From Istiophorus platypterus (taxonomy: Eukaryota; Chordata; Actinopteri; Istiophoriformes; Istiophoridae), in NCBI GenBank assembly GCA_016859345.1, contig CM029121.1:9822911-9886910 (forward strand): 64,000 nucleotides of DNA. Reading direction: 5' to 3'. Shown here piece by piece: positions 1 to 13,500 of the stretch. The notes under the pieces were generated by a model. It searched no databases. It was not told the origin of the DNA and saw nothing but the letters and a program-made list of their open reading frames with translations. A program made the position numbers and the translations under genes. How positions within the stretch are numbered: the first letter of the stretch is position 1; every line of letters begins with the position of its first letter.

Positions 1-104
1 TCAACCTCCTTATTTCCTCTTCTTATTTCTTTCTTTCTCCATTCAGTTTCCATCTGTTGTTAACTCACTGTGTGACTCCCTCTCTTCCTAATCACATCTC
101 TCAG

Positions 105-210
105 GTAAGCTCACTATGATTGTGGGCCAGGTGGGCTGTGGAAAATCGTCTCTGTTGTTAGCAGCGCTGGGGGAGATGCAGAGAATATCAGGAACAGTCA
201 CTTGGAACAG
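105..210 (+). CDS. abcc8: abcc8 exon: NBD1 Walker A
   Basis: The exon begins after a pyrimidine-rich acceptor (ctctcag) and encodes GKLTMIVGQVGCGKSSLL and onward, that is, the NBD1 P-loop with its Lys. It enters after the first base of a Gly codon. The donor is AG|GTCAGC, a weak match to consensus, and leaves two bases of a codon. Upstream sequence 1-104 is the end of an intron. Confidence 0.95.
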
Positions 211-3200
211 GTCAGCTAAAGGTTCACTGATCATTTACTGTTGCAAAAATCTGTCTGTGCCAATCAACTCTGATACTTCAGTTTACATATCTTAATCACC
301 GTTATGATTTGGCTGAGAGTTGCAAGATGTAGCTCCACAGTAAAGTACTATTGGACTCATTATGGCATAATAAGACTGAGAGAACGATCTTCTAGTTGAA
401 AATAATCGTGATTCTCATTTGAACATGGTGCAGATACAGAATGACGACCTCCCATTTATCTGATAGCTACTGTGAATAATCGTCTCCTGTGCCTGAATTA
501 AATTACACTCACTGTGACACTCTGTGCTGGAGCATTCCTTCTACAAGGAAGTGCTGGTCTCATTAACATTACAGTGTCTATACAGAAGCCACCCCAGTAT
601 ATCAACCACCACCTCCACATCCATTCGATTAAAAAGCAATATGACACAAGTGTGGGGGGGAAACCCTTTCACTGCTTGTTATATGGTTCATTCTTGAAAT
701 TAAATTCAGTCCAGAGGTGGGAGATGAATTTGAAGTGAATTGCTCCCCACGGAGACCTAAGTCACTCCTGTCAATATCATGGCAAGCTTTCCCTCCTCAT
801 CCTCAGCTCTTGTGGCCTCCTGACTCGTGCTGGTAATTTGTCTGTCAGGAAGGTTGGCCGTTTTCATTTATGTGTTTTTGAGCAGCCATAAAGTTTACAG
901 CTCTGACAGGATAATTGTAATTAACATCAAAATTGGACCTGCAAGCACACTCTTACCATGACACGGCAATATGTCAAAAATGGACTTGTAGGTCAGTAAA
1001 AATAGAGCTGATACTGCAGTTTTTGGAGGTTTGGAGGGGAGGGTGAAGATCCTTTCATGCACAACAACTGACTGAACTGTTTTTTAACTTTTTTTATGTA
1101 TGTGGAATGTCAAACAAAAAATTTTTTTGTATTTTTTTTTTTTTTTTTGGCAAAAAAAAAAAAAAACTCTCCTCTCTTTTAATTTATTAGATTTATCTTC
1201 TTGGGGGGGGGGTCCCCCCCCAAAAAAAAAAAAAAACAAGTGCTAATGAACAGTTGAGCAGTTGATATCCCTATAGTACTTTACATTATATAGAATTTCA
1301 CTGCAATGTTACAGAGTCTCACATATTTCTGTTTTGTTCTGCTGGTTCAGCATATTTTCTGTCACCTTGCTTGAACTAAATTTCTGTGCTCTGATTGGTT
1401 TATGTTTAGTCAGTGATCTAGTCCATGATTCTGACATGATTCTGAGTAACACAAGTGGCCTAGGTTGCTTGGAATTAGTCCATATTTTCATTGCTTTTCG
1501 TAACCTTTAAAGTCCTTTGTGAAAAAAAATTGCTGTGTCGCTGCTAAATGCCATGGGTTCATTACAAGTGCAAGCAAACGTAAACCAAGTAGATCTTGAA
1601 AAGCAGAGCACATTTGAAATAGCACAGCTGAAACAGAATCCTCATGTCCCGCCAGATGCATCACGCACCCAGGATAGCGCCGCTATCACTCTCCATCAGG
1701 AAAGTTTAGTTCCCCCTACTTTGATTGTCACAGGCTCCCTGACCGCCACACACCCTCACACAATTCCTCCCTCTGTGCCTGGCACCGACTGTACACCCAG
1801 CCGGGTGCTGAACATTTACACTTACCATGTGTCCCGGGAGAGACTAAGGAGTTGTCACATAGACTTTGCCCCCCACAGAGGATTTTGTCTTTATGTTTTC
1901 ACCACGTTGTAGTTACAGTTGTGCGTTTCTCTCTCTCAGGGAAATTTATAGCTGCACATGGAGGAAACAGTGGTGTCTGGAAGGAGTTAACAGCATGAGT
2001 AAGCTTGTCAGCTTTATGAAGATGACCTCATTGGCTTGTTAGACAGTGATTGGCGAGTCAGCTGTTACTGATCAGCCGACAGTGTTCACAACTTCACTGT
2101 TCTGCCTCAGCTCTCCATTGTTAAGTAATCAAATAATAAGAACTGTTTTAGTTACTCGACAAAACGGTCTCACCACAGGGGTCAGATAGTAGCTGTTCTG
2201 GAGCTTTTAATCATATCACCTGATCTTTCTGTATAGAGGGTGCTGCCCAGTTTTCAAGTCATTTCCATTTTTTGTCTAATCATGGCAAGGATTTTTCCAA
2301 GTTGGTCATTCTTGATCTTTAGAAACTAAGGTTGATAAAACAGTAACACCACAAGGTCCTTTATTATATAAATCGAAACTATGACCAAGAATAGACTTTC
2401 AGTCTCAGATAATAGTGGTTGTTTAAAGGGTTTTCTAAGAGCTTTCTTATCAGCGTAATGCCTGGCTGCATTTTTATGCAAAGTTTGGTTTTTTTTTAGC
2501 TGTAGGACAGTACAATTAATAGAATAAACAATCAATACAATGTTAATACAACATTATGATTACACCAGCAGGAAATAGATATGCTATTCTCTCCTTTAGT
2601 TACTTGCTTTTAATAAACTTGGGTTAGATTTTGATTAAATAAAACCTGTGAGTGGATTGAATTACAGGTCATGAAGAGTAGTAACTTTCCTAAGGAGATG
2701 ACCATGTTTCATAAACACAACCTGTCATTGCCATTAGTGGGACCCCTCACCCACCTGCTCCCTCTGGCTCCTAGTGCCCCCCCATCTGCTCTCCCACGTC
2801 AAATATGGCACAGAGAAGGGAGTGTCTAGGATTTCTACATCATTAAAGCGGAAGACTATTTGTATCTTGACCTCAGTATCCGGTCAAGGCAGTGAAGGAT
2901 AGATATCTTGTGTGCAGTAAGGTCCAGAGTCTCCAGAGCCCGACCAGCATAGCCAGCTAGATGGCGACATCATGACCCCAAACCATTCCTGCTGAAGTTA
3001 TCAGCTGCAACACATCAACCTGTTTGCCCCATTTCCCACAGCACAGGATGAAAATAGCATTTAACTGTAGATGATCAATAAAATATATTGTTTGTACCTT
3101 GGTTTCAGTAATTAATCTAAAAAACGCCAACAAAAGTAAGTAAACATGACACAAGACAATGACATGACTGCTGACAAAAAGGGAAGTGTTTTTTCAGTCA

Positions 3201-6200
3201 TTATCAGGCATGGTCATCACAGTGAACATGCATCATTACTCCCCTCCATCATTAGTGTCCCTTTAAGTTTAAATGATGGGCGTTTACTCTAAGTTTAATG
3301 AAGACATTTAGAAGAGGTCCCTCAGCCTGACTTTGATGATTAAACTTGAGTTTCTTGCTGCTGATATACACTGTATTGTACAACCCCCCATGAATTCTCC
3401 ACTAAAACAACCTTGAGTCTTTAAAGGTGCTGATTGACGTGAACAGGAAAAATAGCCCTTAGTAGTTCAGTCAGAGATAAAAACTGTAAGTCATCAGCTC
3501 CTGCGTTACCCTGTTTTTTGTTGGCTGCGGGGTACAGACAATCAGCTGTCCATCCAGGCTTTCCAGTGTCTTACAAGGGCCATCGGGTGATGAGGTCTGA
3601 TTAGGTTACTTTCTGAAGGGGATGTTTTTGCTGTGTGTTGTTGGAAATTGCTCATCTTAGCTGCTTCTTGAGAAAATCTCCATCCCCCTGTCAAGTAGTA
3701 ATTGAAAAAACATTATCGCCGCATATTGTTTTGACGTCAGAACTTCAAATTGTTGTCCGTTTTTTGACAAACATACATATTTTCACCTTTTTCACATGCA
3801 TTATTTTGGGAAAATGTCGTGTCTGAAAAGGACATTTAGCATGTTGTGTGAAATGCTTTGACTTTTACATGAAGTTGTCACATAATATATGTGGCTTTAG
3901 ATAGTCTGTTAATACTCTTGCAGCTTGTTATCCACAATCTTTGTAGCTTTTAAGTTCTTCAAGCTAAATTTTCAATTTCATTCTAGTGCTACAGGGCAGA
4001 TGCACTTCAGATCATCACCTTCATTCCTAGAGAACCGAACCTAGCCAGTATTCCTTGACATATATTGGTGACCAGATACAGAGCGTCAGATCTACTTTTT
4101 ATTAAGAGATTGCTATCATTTCAAGATTTTAGTAAATTTAGTAAATCATTTTATGAAATCATTATATTCAATTCAATTCAATTCAGTTTTATTTTTATAG
4201 CGCCATATCTTAACAGAGGTTACCTCAGGGCACTTTTTATATAGAGCAGGTCTAGACCAGACTACAGTTATTTACAGAGACCGAGCATTTCCCCATGAGC
4301 AAGTACTTAGCAACTGTGGCAACGAAAAACTTAATATGTGATGTCTAATTTGTCTTTTTCTTTACTTTAATCGGTGCTAATTAGTGCTGCATTGGCCTGT
4401 TCATGTTGTGAATATCCTGATTTCCTATCTTTTTTTATTTGAATTGAGTTTTATTTTACCAATTCATTTTTTGAATTAGAATTTCCTTTCCTAATATGGG
4501 AGTAGGTCCAATGTGTGAGCCTATGTCGCTTATTGGTCTCTCCTGTCACATGTCTTGCAGTTTTGTTGTGTTTTTTTTTGTTTTTTAATATTGTAATTAA
4601 AAAATAAAATATTTGAAAAAATAAAAACTACCATGTAACTACTATGCAGCAAATAAACCCAGCAACGATGTTTTGGGAAAAACTAACAAATGAAATTTAT
4701 ATGTTAATGCCTCCTCAATGGAGTTTCTGACCCTGTTTGCATCTATTACTTTTTCTCATTTTAAGCAGCCAGTAACAGCAGTGTTTACATGTGTGTGTGC
4801 AGCATGTCTGAGTTTCTCAAATGTCAGTCACTAGCTCACGTCCTGACAGCTGTGGTATCCAGTGCTTGTAGTGGCTGCTACTTTAAAGCTTCTCCAGTAA
4901 ACCAGTGTAAATCAGCTCTCGTTCTCTGGTTCACCTTCTCAGTATGACTGAGAGAGGTGTCAACATGTCAAAGCTAAAAATACGCCCCAGTTTCAACTGA
5001 GCATGTGCAAAGCCACAAACAGCTAATGTAATGAATTTTAAGGTCAGGAGTCTGCATTTGATTGATTATAAACGTATGTTTGTGTGTGCACACGCGTGCG
5101 TGTATGTGTTCAGTGTTTGCGCAAGCAAGTGCACAGGCACACACTGAGTTTCAAGGCCTTTTCAAATTATAGTAAATAACCACCATTTGCCAATTTCCCC
5201 CAGCCCCTGAGAGTTTTCACTGTACCTTTACGATTTTTAACAAGGAGCAATTATCAGAAGCTTTATAAGGAATGCCTGCACTTAAAGTTTGTTTTATCTC
5301 TATTTTCTGCAGCCTGCCAAACCTGGAGTCTGAGGGAGATGAAAGGTAAGTGCTGTAAGTACAGAGGAAAAGGGCCCAAACACTCAAACCAAAACACGTA
5401 TCCAGCACTGTCATGTATTTTTACTCAGGCCTTTTCAGTCTCAGACCAACTACCGAGTAGGAATCAAATACACTGGACTGTTGAAACATTTAAAAGTGCA
5501 AACAACTGTAGTGAACTACTTTTGATGACAGTAAAGACATTTGATTTAGCTTTTGCACAGAAAAAAGTGGATATTGTAAATTCTCCCATCTTAAGTAAAC
5601 AATTCTTTACAATTCATAAAGTAAACTGCCAAAGTAAATAGTATTTTTATTCTAGCCCTCTGCAGATGATCGTTTCTATTTGTAACTCAGTTGGCCATGC
5701 CAATCCCTTTATTTTTCACTCTGGAATTACACGTGCACACACACACACACACAGTAAGAGTTCTCTATTGCCCTGATTTTGGCAACAGAGCATTTCAGTC
5801 ATGTAGTGGCTGGCTGTCTTGTCACATGCTTACACCCCTGTTTCTGTCAAACAAGACACTGACAGAACATGACACTCTACACTGTTTGTGTATTTATAAC
5901 ATAGTGTTTGAAGGTTGTGAGTGTCTGCAGAAACAAGAATTATCTGGTGAATAACAGTATAGGATAACAAACACTTTGTGTGTTTTAATAGTCTAGTCAG
6001 GGCACAGTGAATAAATACAGGATTAGTGTTCAGTGTAAACCAGATAACTGAACTTATTGCTTTGGAAATACAAGACTGATGCAGAAAGACTTTCCAAAGT
6101 TACTCTCCCGCATACAGCATATAATGCTGAAAGTGTAAAGCATATTACTAATCCAGTATACATTGCAAAGGACAAGGTTTTGCAGAGTGTGAGTTATAAC

Positions 6201-7013
6201 TGCAAAACAAAAAAATACAGTACAAAACCATAAAAAACAATTAATATCATGAAACGCAATCACAGACTGAAATATTCAGAATACAAACACCAAAAACTTT
6301 AAATAACAAAACATTTAGCAATCCTATAGCTGTACAGGCCACATCATTTTCAGAGTGAAAGCCTACTAATAATTTCAAACTATGTGTTAATTGTCCCTGA
6401 CAACAAATTATTAAGATATCATCTACTTGATTGCAGCTGAAAAACAAATCCTCAGTTCTTTACTACAATGACGTATATGTCACCTAAGGTGTGTCAATGT
6501 TAAAACCTTTTTTTTTTTAACTAAACCTGTCTGTTTGCTCTGTGTTTGTGAGTCTCAGTCTCCTCTTGAGATGAAATGAGTTTGATTTAAAATTATTTAA
6601 TTATTTAAGGAATGACTAGAGGTACATCACAAATCACCCCACCTTTTCTCGCCCCGAACCGCCGCTTTGAAGCTGTAGAGGGAGCTTAGAGTGAGAGACA
6701 TACATTAGATGAGTCAGATACCAGCAAAGAGCAACATAGACCCCAACAGCCACAGACCCCTGTTGACATACCAATCTCAGGCTGAGGAATTGGATCCTCT
6801 GAAAACTGAATGTGTCAGAGTCCAAATGGGTTGATGCTGATTTCCATGTCAGCAAATTACAGGAAGAAACAGTGGGAGGGGATGTGGGCGTTATTTTTAG
6901 GAAGGGTAAGATCCCAGCTAATGATAGATGTGTTCATGTAGGGCAGTGGTTGGTCTGTTTTTGTTTGGACTGGCAGTGACATGCTTGCCATTGTTAAGGA
7001 CAATATATGGGTT

Positions 7014-7097
<84 letters not shown>

Positions 7098-10000
7098 GTC
7101 AATCATTACAAATATAAGGCGGAGTTATTGATTGTCAATTCAGTAATTGATTTGAATAGTATTGCTGATCCAATGTTTTTGTGTGTGTTTGAATTGTTCT
7201 TCTGCAGCCCCACAGACAGGGATGCAGGTGATGGAGACATCAGGTGAGCTTAGACAACAGCCCGCACACACTAGACCTTGGTCACCTTGGAGATGCATCT
7301 CCATTATCAGCAGAACAGCAATTCCCATGCTTAACTAGAAACCAACTGAAGATACTTGAGAACAAGATATTCCCTCAGCTCATGTAATTGCCCTCAACCC
7401 TCAAGAGCATATTGACTTTGCAAACACGCCATAGTCTTTAATGATCCCTGGACCAGGTCTTTATGGATTGGAGTCATTTTTATGCATCACCAGCTTCTGA
7501 GGCTTAGGATACCCTTTGGTCAAGAGGTTTAGGAGTTGCTTAATCTTAAACCATGTGTGAAACAAAAGACATTAAGAGATCAAATTTAAGCGGCGAGAGA
7601 TAATTGTGTTTGTTTGAAACCTCTGTGTGTATTTTAAAACCTCTTGTAGGAAGAGAAGTGCTGTGGCCTATGCTTCCCAGAAGCCCTGGCTATTGAACGC
7701 CACTGTGGTGGAGAACATCACCTTTGAGATGCCCATGATAAAACCAAGGTAAGTGCTACTGTTGGTTAGATTGATGGGACTGGAACCAGAAACAGATTTG
7801 ACCAGACACTGACAGTGGGGAGATGACAGGAAATTAGAGGTGAGGAATAGGGAAATGATGTACAGCAAATGTCTGTCTCAAACCATGGACTATTGGCAAC
7901 TGCTTTGGAACCCAAACCAGAAATAATTCGGTTCCTTATGCGGACAAAAAAATGAACAAAGTGCCGATGAGGGAAAGGGCAGGAAGGGGAGCAGACAGAC
8001 ACCTTAGCTACATATTTTTCTTAATGCTGCAACAAGAGCTGCCTATAGACCCCTGGACTTGATTGTAAGTTTGGCATTCTGCAGGTCAAACTGGTCAAAA
8101 GTGGCCTAGAGGATCCACCTTCATGGGTATTAATGCAGTGAATGCAGTCTCCAAAATGACCGTACAGTTGAATCACTGTTTCTCTGAAACAGTTTCAACA
8201 AAAACAAACATGATAAGCTTCATGAAAGTAGGATTTATCAGAGGGCTGTTAGACTGCATTAGTTTTAATTAGGTATACCTAATAAACTGGAAACTGAGGA
8301 TGTTTTATCCTTTTGTTGTGTCTTGGTTTCTATGTTTGTGGATGTGCCAAACAAAATAAAAGCCAGTCTGTGACTTCCCAGATAATCAGATTTGACACTG
8401 ACACCTCAGGCAAGGATTTGTGTTGGCGGTCGTGCAGTTCTGTTTCTCCTATGTCACTGCAGAGTGGTTACACTTTCACTCGCTCATGCCATGGCAACAT
8501 ATGCTGCATTTGCCTCTGTGGGCACAATCAAAACTAACACTCACTTTCTCTCTTTCACTCACACATGCACTAAAAAGCAACTGCACGCACTCACAAAGAA
8601 TGGTCCCTCTGAAAGGCCAGTTGCTCGCATTTCGGTTCTCTCTGGGTCTAATGGTCTGGTTCTATAAAATACATCTGATGGGCTGCTAGGCTTTGTTGCT
8701 GTGGAGATGCTCGATAAAATTGAAATGTTTGTCCAGTCTGTGCCTCCACCCTCACTGTCTCCTCTGTCCGCTCCTTTACACATCTGCCTCTGTCCTTCTC
8801 TAATCATTCTTTCCTGTTGCCGCCTTGTTTGGTAAAATCCAGATGGGCTAACTTACCTTTGAGCTAAGGTGACATGGCTTTACAAAAAATGCTGATTGAC
8901 TGCTGTGTCGCTCTTTAGCATTTTTCTGCATCATGAACAGTTTTCTCACATTAACTTGTCCTTTTCCCATGCAGACTTTTTGCTAAGATGTGTGTCAGAC
9001 ATTAAGCACTATGAACTGTTGACATGTGTCTGAGGGGGCCTTTCCTGGGCCACTGTGCTGCAAAATATTGGTGTGATTCCTATATTTGAAACAAAGCCTT
9101 CATGTGACAATAATTAATATTCTCGCATAAACTCACCAGGATCTGGACAAAGACTATTTCAAACAGGGCAATTCAATGTTTTCTGGGTCACCACCCCATA
9201 TTTTTGCATAACAAGTTACATACAAGATATCTACCACCCTATTCATTTGATATTATTATTAGCCAACAGATTGATAATGAGCAGGGCAATAGTTTCATTC
9301 TGGCTAGTAATAGCAGCTGCTCTATATCCTCATCAGTACACTGTCTCTGGTTTTGCCCACCAGATACAAAGCCGTCATCGAGGCCTGCTCTCTTCAGCCT
9401 GACATTGACATCCTTCCACAGGGGGATCTGACAGAGATTGGAGAGCGGGTTAGTATCACAGTAAAACTTGTGATTTTTTTTTTAATTTCTTCTGTGTTCC
9501 CTCCTTCTGTTGCTTGGTGTATTGCAAGATGATTTGCTCTCCTTACTGTGCAGCGTGGACTTGATGTTTGTGTATAGGGACCTGGACTGACCTTGTTCAA
9601 CCAGAGCGCTGTCATGTTGGGTTTTCTTCATGTACTAGTAATGCAGGAAATAAACCACGACCTCCTTTTTTACTCTGGGTGCAGGGGCCACACGCACATA
9701 TGGAAGATGTAATCATGTTGTTCATTCATCTTTGTAGTGAAAGCTTGTGGTCATGTTCTTCTCACATGCTTTCCTGTCTTCTGGCGCAGGGCATCATCCT
9801 GTCTGGTGGACAGAAACAACGGATCAGTGTGGCCAGAGCCTTGTACCAGCAGACCAATGTGGTCTTTCTGGTGAGTCTTCTTCACGCAAACATTTTGTGC
9901 AAAAATAATGAGTTCAGTTTTTGGATGGCCACTCTATTGCAGACAGTCTGTCAGCATTTCCAATGAAACAGTGTCTCAGATGTGATTCTATTTCTGATGT

Positions 10001-10556
10001 GGCAAAAATAGCAATGCACTTTCTTAATCCCAGCTGCAGGGTTGAGAAGCTAAATGCAGTTCTCCCTTGTTTTGAAAATGTCAGCTCCAGATGAATTTTA
10101 CTGCCTCTCAGTTCATAATAATCACTCGTGATTCTGTGTTGTTGCAACGAACAGTTATTTTCATTTTTGATTAATCTGCATTTTGTTTCTCTCAATTTAT
10201 TGATTTATTGTTTTGTCCATGACATGGTAAAAAGTAGTGGAAAAAAAACAACAAATTTTCAAAGAGACTGTCTCAGGGACGCAAAAGTTTTTAGGTTGCG
10301 GTTTTATCGAACCGACTGTCTAAAACTTTAAGATACTTGATTTGTTTTTTTTGGGAAATGCTCAAGAATACAGAAATTTTTGAGGACACCCTCCCACAAC
10401 CTTTTTTGTAGCCCTTTTAGAACATTTTTTTTGCGGTGAAATGTATATTTTTTCAAAACTTTAAATTTACCTGCTGCAATTAGTCACCACTACCTAATTT
10501 TATAGATAAATTTGATTTCACATTTTCAGGGCCTCTACAGTTACTCAGATATATAT

Positions 10557-10595
<39 letters not shown>

Positions 10596-13500
10596 GTCGT
10601 TTTCTTGTCTATTCTAAGTCTGTTTATTTATTTTTTAGGACGACCCATTCTCGGCCTTAGACATCCACCTGAGTGATCATCTGATGCAGGAGGGCATCCT
10701 GAAGCTCCTGCGAGAGGAGAAGAGGACGGTGGTGTTGGTTACACACAAACTTCAGTATCTACCACACGCAGACTGGGTAAGACCAGGGTGTGTGTGTGTT
10801 TCAAAGAGGGTTTCGCTTTTTATATCTTTTGTAATTGGAGAGACTGTAGATTTACACTTGCATTTGATGTGACCATTCAATTGTGATGCTGTTACATTAT
10901 TCATGATGTAAATACTTTATTATCTCATTTGGGATGCAGACATTGTATCTCAGATAGATCCCTGCACAAGTAAAGATTGATTTACAGATTTCAAGATTGT
11001 ATTTCTTCCCTCTGGTTTTGTGTGTGTGTTTATTATCAGATTATTGCCATGAAAGATGGCACTATCCAGACTGAAGGGACTCTGAAGGACATCCAGAATG
11101 CTGAGCCTGAGCTCTTTGAGCAATGGAAAACCCTGATGCACAGACAGGACCAGGAGTTTGAGAAGGTCATTAATGACTGCAAAATTAAAGCACCAATGAA
11201 TCCTTAATGACTTCGGATTGACCTTTAATGATCTTTACTTTTGTTAATTTCAGAATTTTCAGATACCGGGGAGGTGCACACAGTCTGGCACTGCCTGGAA
11301 TGAAAATTTGATTACCTTCGTGTTTGCTTGATTTCTCAACTTCTCAGCAGAGTGTAGTCTTCAGTATTCTGGGCACAATCAAATGCTTTCCTCTATTCCT
11401 CCTCCAGGAGACAGTGGCCGCAAGTATGACAGATCTAGAGCGGAAGAACCTGCGGAGGGCCATGTACTCCAGGGAGGCTGTCAGGACTGAGGAGGACGAA
11501 GAAGGTGAGGGGGTCAGAGGTCACAGTAAATAGCTGCCTGGTTGCTGTCAGCTGTCAGTGAGTGTGTGTGTGTGGGTCTACTGGTAATAATATAAGCAAG
11601 TTGTCATTCCCCTCTTCCCGGTGTGTCCCTTTGCTGAGAAGCAGCACCTGCTACATTGAACCTTAAGCTCATTGTCTAATTTTAATGTTCACACTTTCTG
11701 AAATGTTTGCAGTTTTTTGACTCCAAATTCCCTTTAATTCATGTCTTATGTCTTCTGTACTGTCTATTCAGTGCAAACATGGTGTGAGTATCAATACCCT
11801 AGACATTCCTGTTCTCTCTGGGTTTGGTGTCTCCTGCCTTGGTTTCTCTTTTGACTTTCTAAGCAACCAGATGTAACACAAACTTCTCTCCAGCAGCCTC
11901 TTGATGCGGCTAAACAAGAGGGGAATCCTTCCTGTGTGTGCATGTCTGTTGTTGAATGTGCAACTTGTAGCAGAAGGTGCTAAGATGCAGTGGCTGTACT
12001 CTTTATCTGTGTTCTGTGTCTTCTCCTGTGTGCCGATGACACCCCGGTGAACTTGTGCGATGGCTCCAGCACCAGGTGTTGCGCTGTTACTCGATCCAGC
12101 AGGTGTGACCGAAAAGCATGGATTTAAAAACACAAAAACAAAAAAGCAAATAAAACCATCTGTGGTAATGTGATGATCTAAGCAAATCACAGCAGTCTAA
12201 GCTTCTCCCGTCATTTTAAAAGTCTCACCAGCCATTAAGTCTTTAATTTCTCACTTTTTCCCCAAACATTTGTCTCTCCTGCTCCTAAAAATCATGCCAG
12301 CATGACTGAAGCTGATGGTAGCGGTAGTCTGTTCAGCCCTGCCAGTCGTTTTGTGCCCTCTGCTTCGTCCCTGCCTACATCTTGTTTAAGCCTCCCAGAC
12401 ACCCACCTGCAGCCTACAGCTCCAAAGTTTGCTGCTTGGTACGATGTGAGATATTTACCTCAGGGGTGGGGACGAGGCAGGGGGTCGTTAATGTTAGCTC
12501 CTCAACCTCGGTCAGTGTGTCATGGCTGCTCTGTTGCCTCTGAAGAATGCACCATTCGTGGGAATGAGCATCTGCTTGCTGTTGTAGGACAAAGTTACTG
12601 TAGCCTGTAGCTTACAGTAACTAAAGTAGGTTCTCCTTTCCTCTGACCCTCTTTCTTTGTAATTTTTTCCTCTTCTCTCTTGTCCTGTGTTGGTAGTGGA
12701 TCTTTAAAGACACATAAGGAAAAAAAATATAAGAAATGTCACAAATCTCACACCTCATCAAAAACTAAACCCAGACTCCTTAATATTTTTAAGTGGTATC
12801 TGTTTTGATCACAGAGGAATCCGTGGAGAGCGATGACGACGACAACCTGTCGCAGGTAATGCGACAGCGGGCCACCATCCCCTGGCGATCCTGTGGCACC
12901 TACCTGTCATCTGCTGGAGTCCTCCTGCTCACCCTGCTCCTCCTGTCTCAGCTTCTCAAGCACTCCCTCATGGTGGCCATCGACTATTGGCTGGCACACT
13001 GGACATCGCACGTCATCAAGGCCAAAATTGACGCCACAGCTCGCAACTGCACTATTGTTCAGGTGAGACACTGATCGCATTGGTTTTTCGACTGAGATGG
13101 TTTGTTTTCTTCTGGCCAGAAACCTCTTAGTTTCTATATGGCTCATCAGTTTTCAGATTGATTGCCGCTTAAGAAATTTTTCAAGCAATCATTCTCTAGT
13201 TTATGCTTCTCAGGTATGAGGATTTCGTGCCTTTCTTTGTCTTATGTCCGTGATTCCCTGAATAGGGGTTACGACCCCTCCAGACTGACAAATCTTAGAG
13301 GTTCATGAAATGGTTATTGGAACAGGAGAGAAGAAAAAGTCTTAGCTCAAAACTTAGGTTTTATGTGAAATGTCATATAGTTTTGTCTTTCACCTCAAAA
13401 AATTTGTTCAAATGAGATGATATGAGACGTTTTGCTTGACCATTCAAATAATTTGATGAAATTACAATGGGCTTCGAGAAATCGACAAAGGCATTTGTTG

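Larger units (their letters stand above)
211..5312 (+). other. abcc8 intron, long (5.1 kb)
   Basis: No additional exon supported. Contents: back-to-back homopolymer palindromes at about 1132-1236, a fish interspersed repeat at about 4166-4333, and otherwise AT-rich unique-looking sequence. An open stretch at 1535-1912 has no recognisable protein similarity. Confidence 0.85.
9871..10638 (+). other. abcc8 intron with fish repeat and (TTTA)n
   Basis: Contains a degenerate copy of a teleost interspersed sequence (about 10140-10245; key words TTGATTAATCTG, ATTGATTTATTGTTT) and a (TTTA)n microsatellite at 10554-10594, just upstream of the acceptor. Confidence 0.75.

Noticed and set aside
11768..12190. 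140-codon minus-strand open frame inside an abcc8 intron
   Set aside because: No domain recognised, antisense to the gene, and no splice or start context to support it.
12302..12610. 102-codon + strand open frame inside an abcc8 intron, a possible extra exon
   Set aside because: No similarity to the SUR1 linker, no matching phase or donor, and the flanking exons already join in frame at a conserved position.
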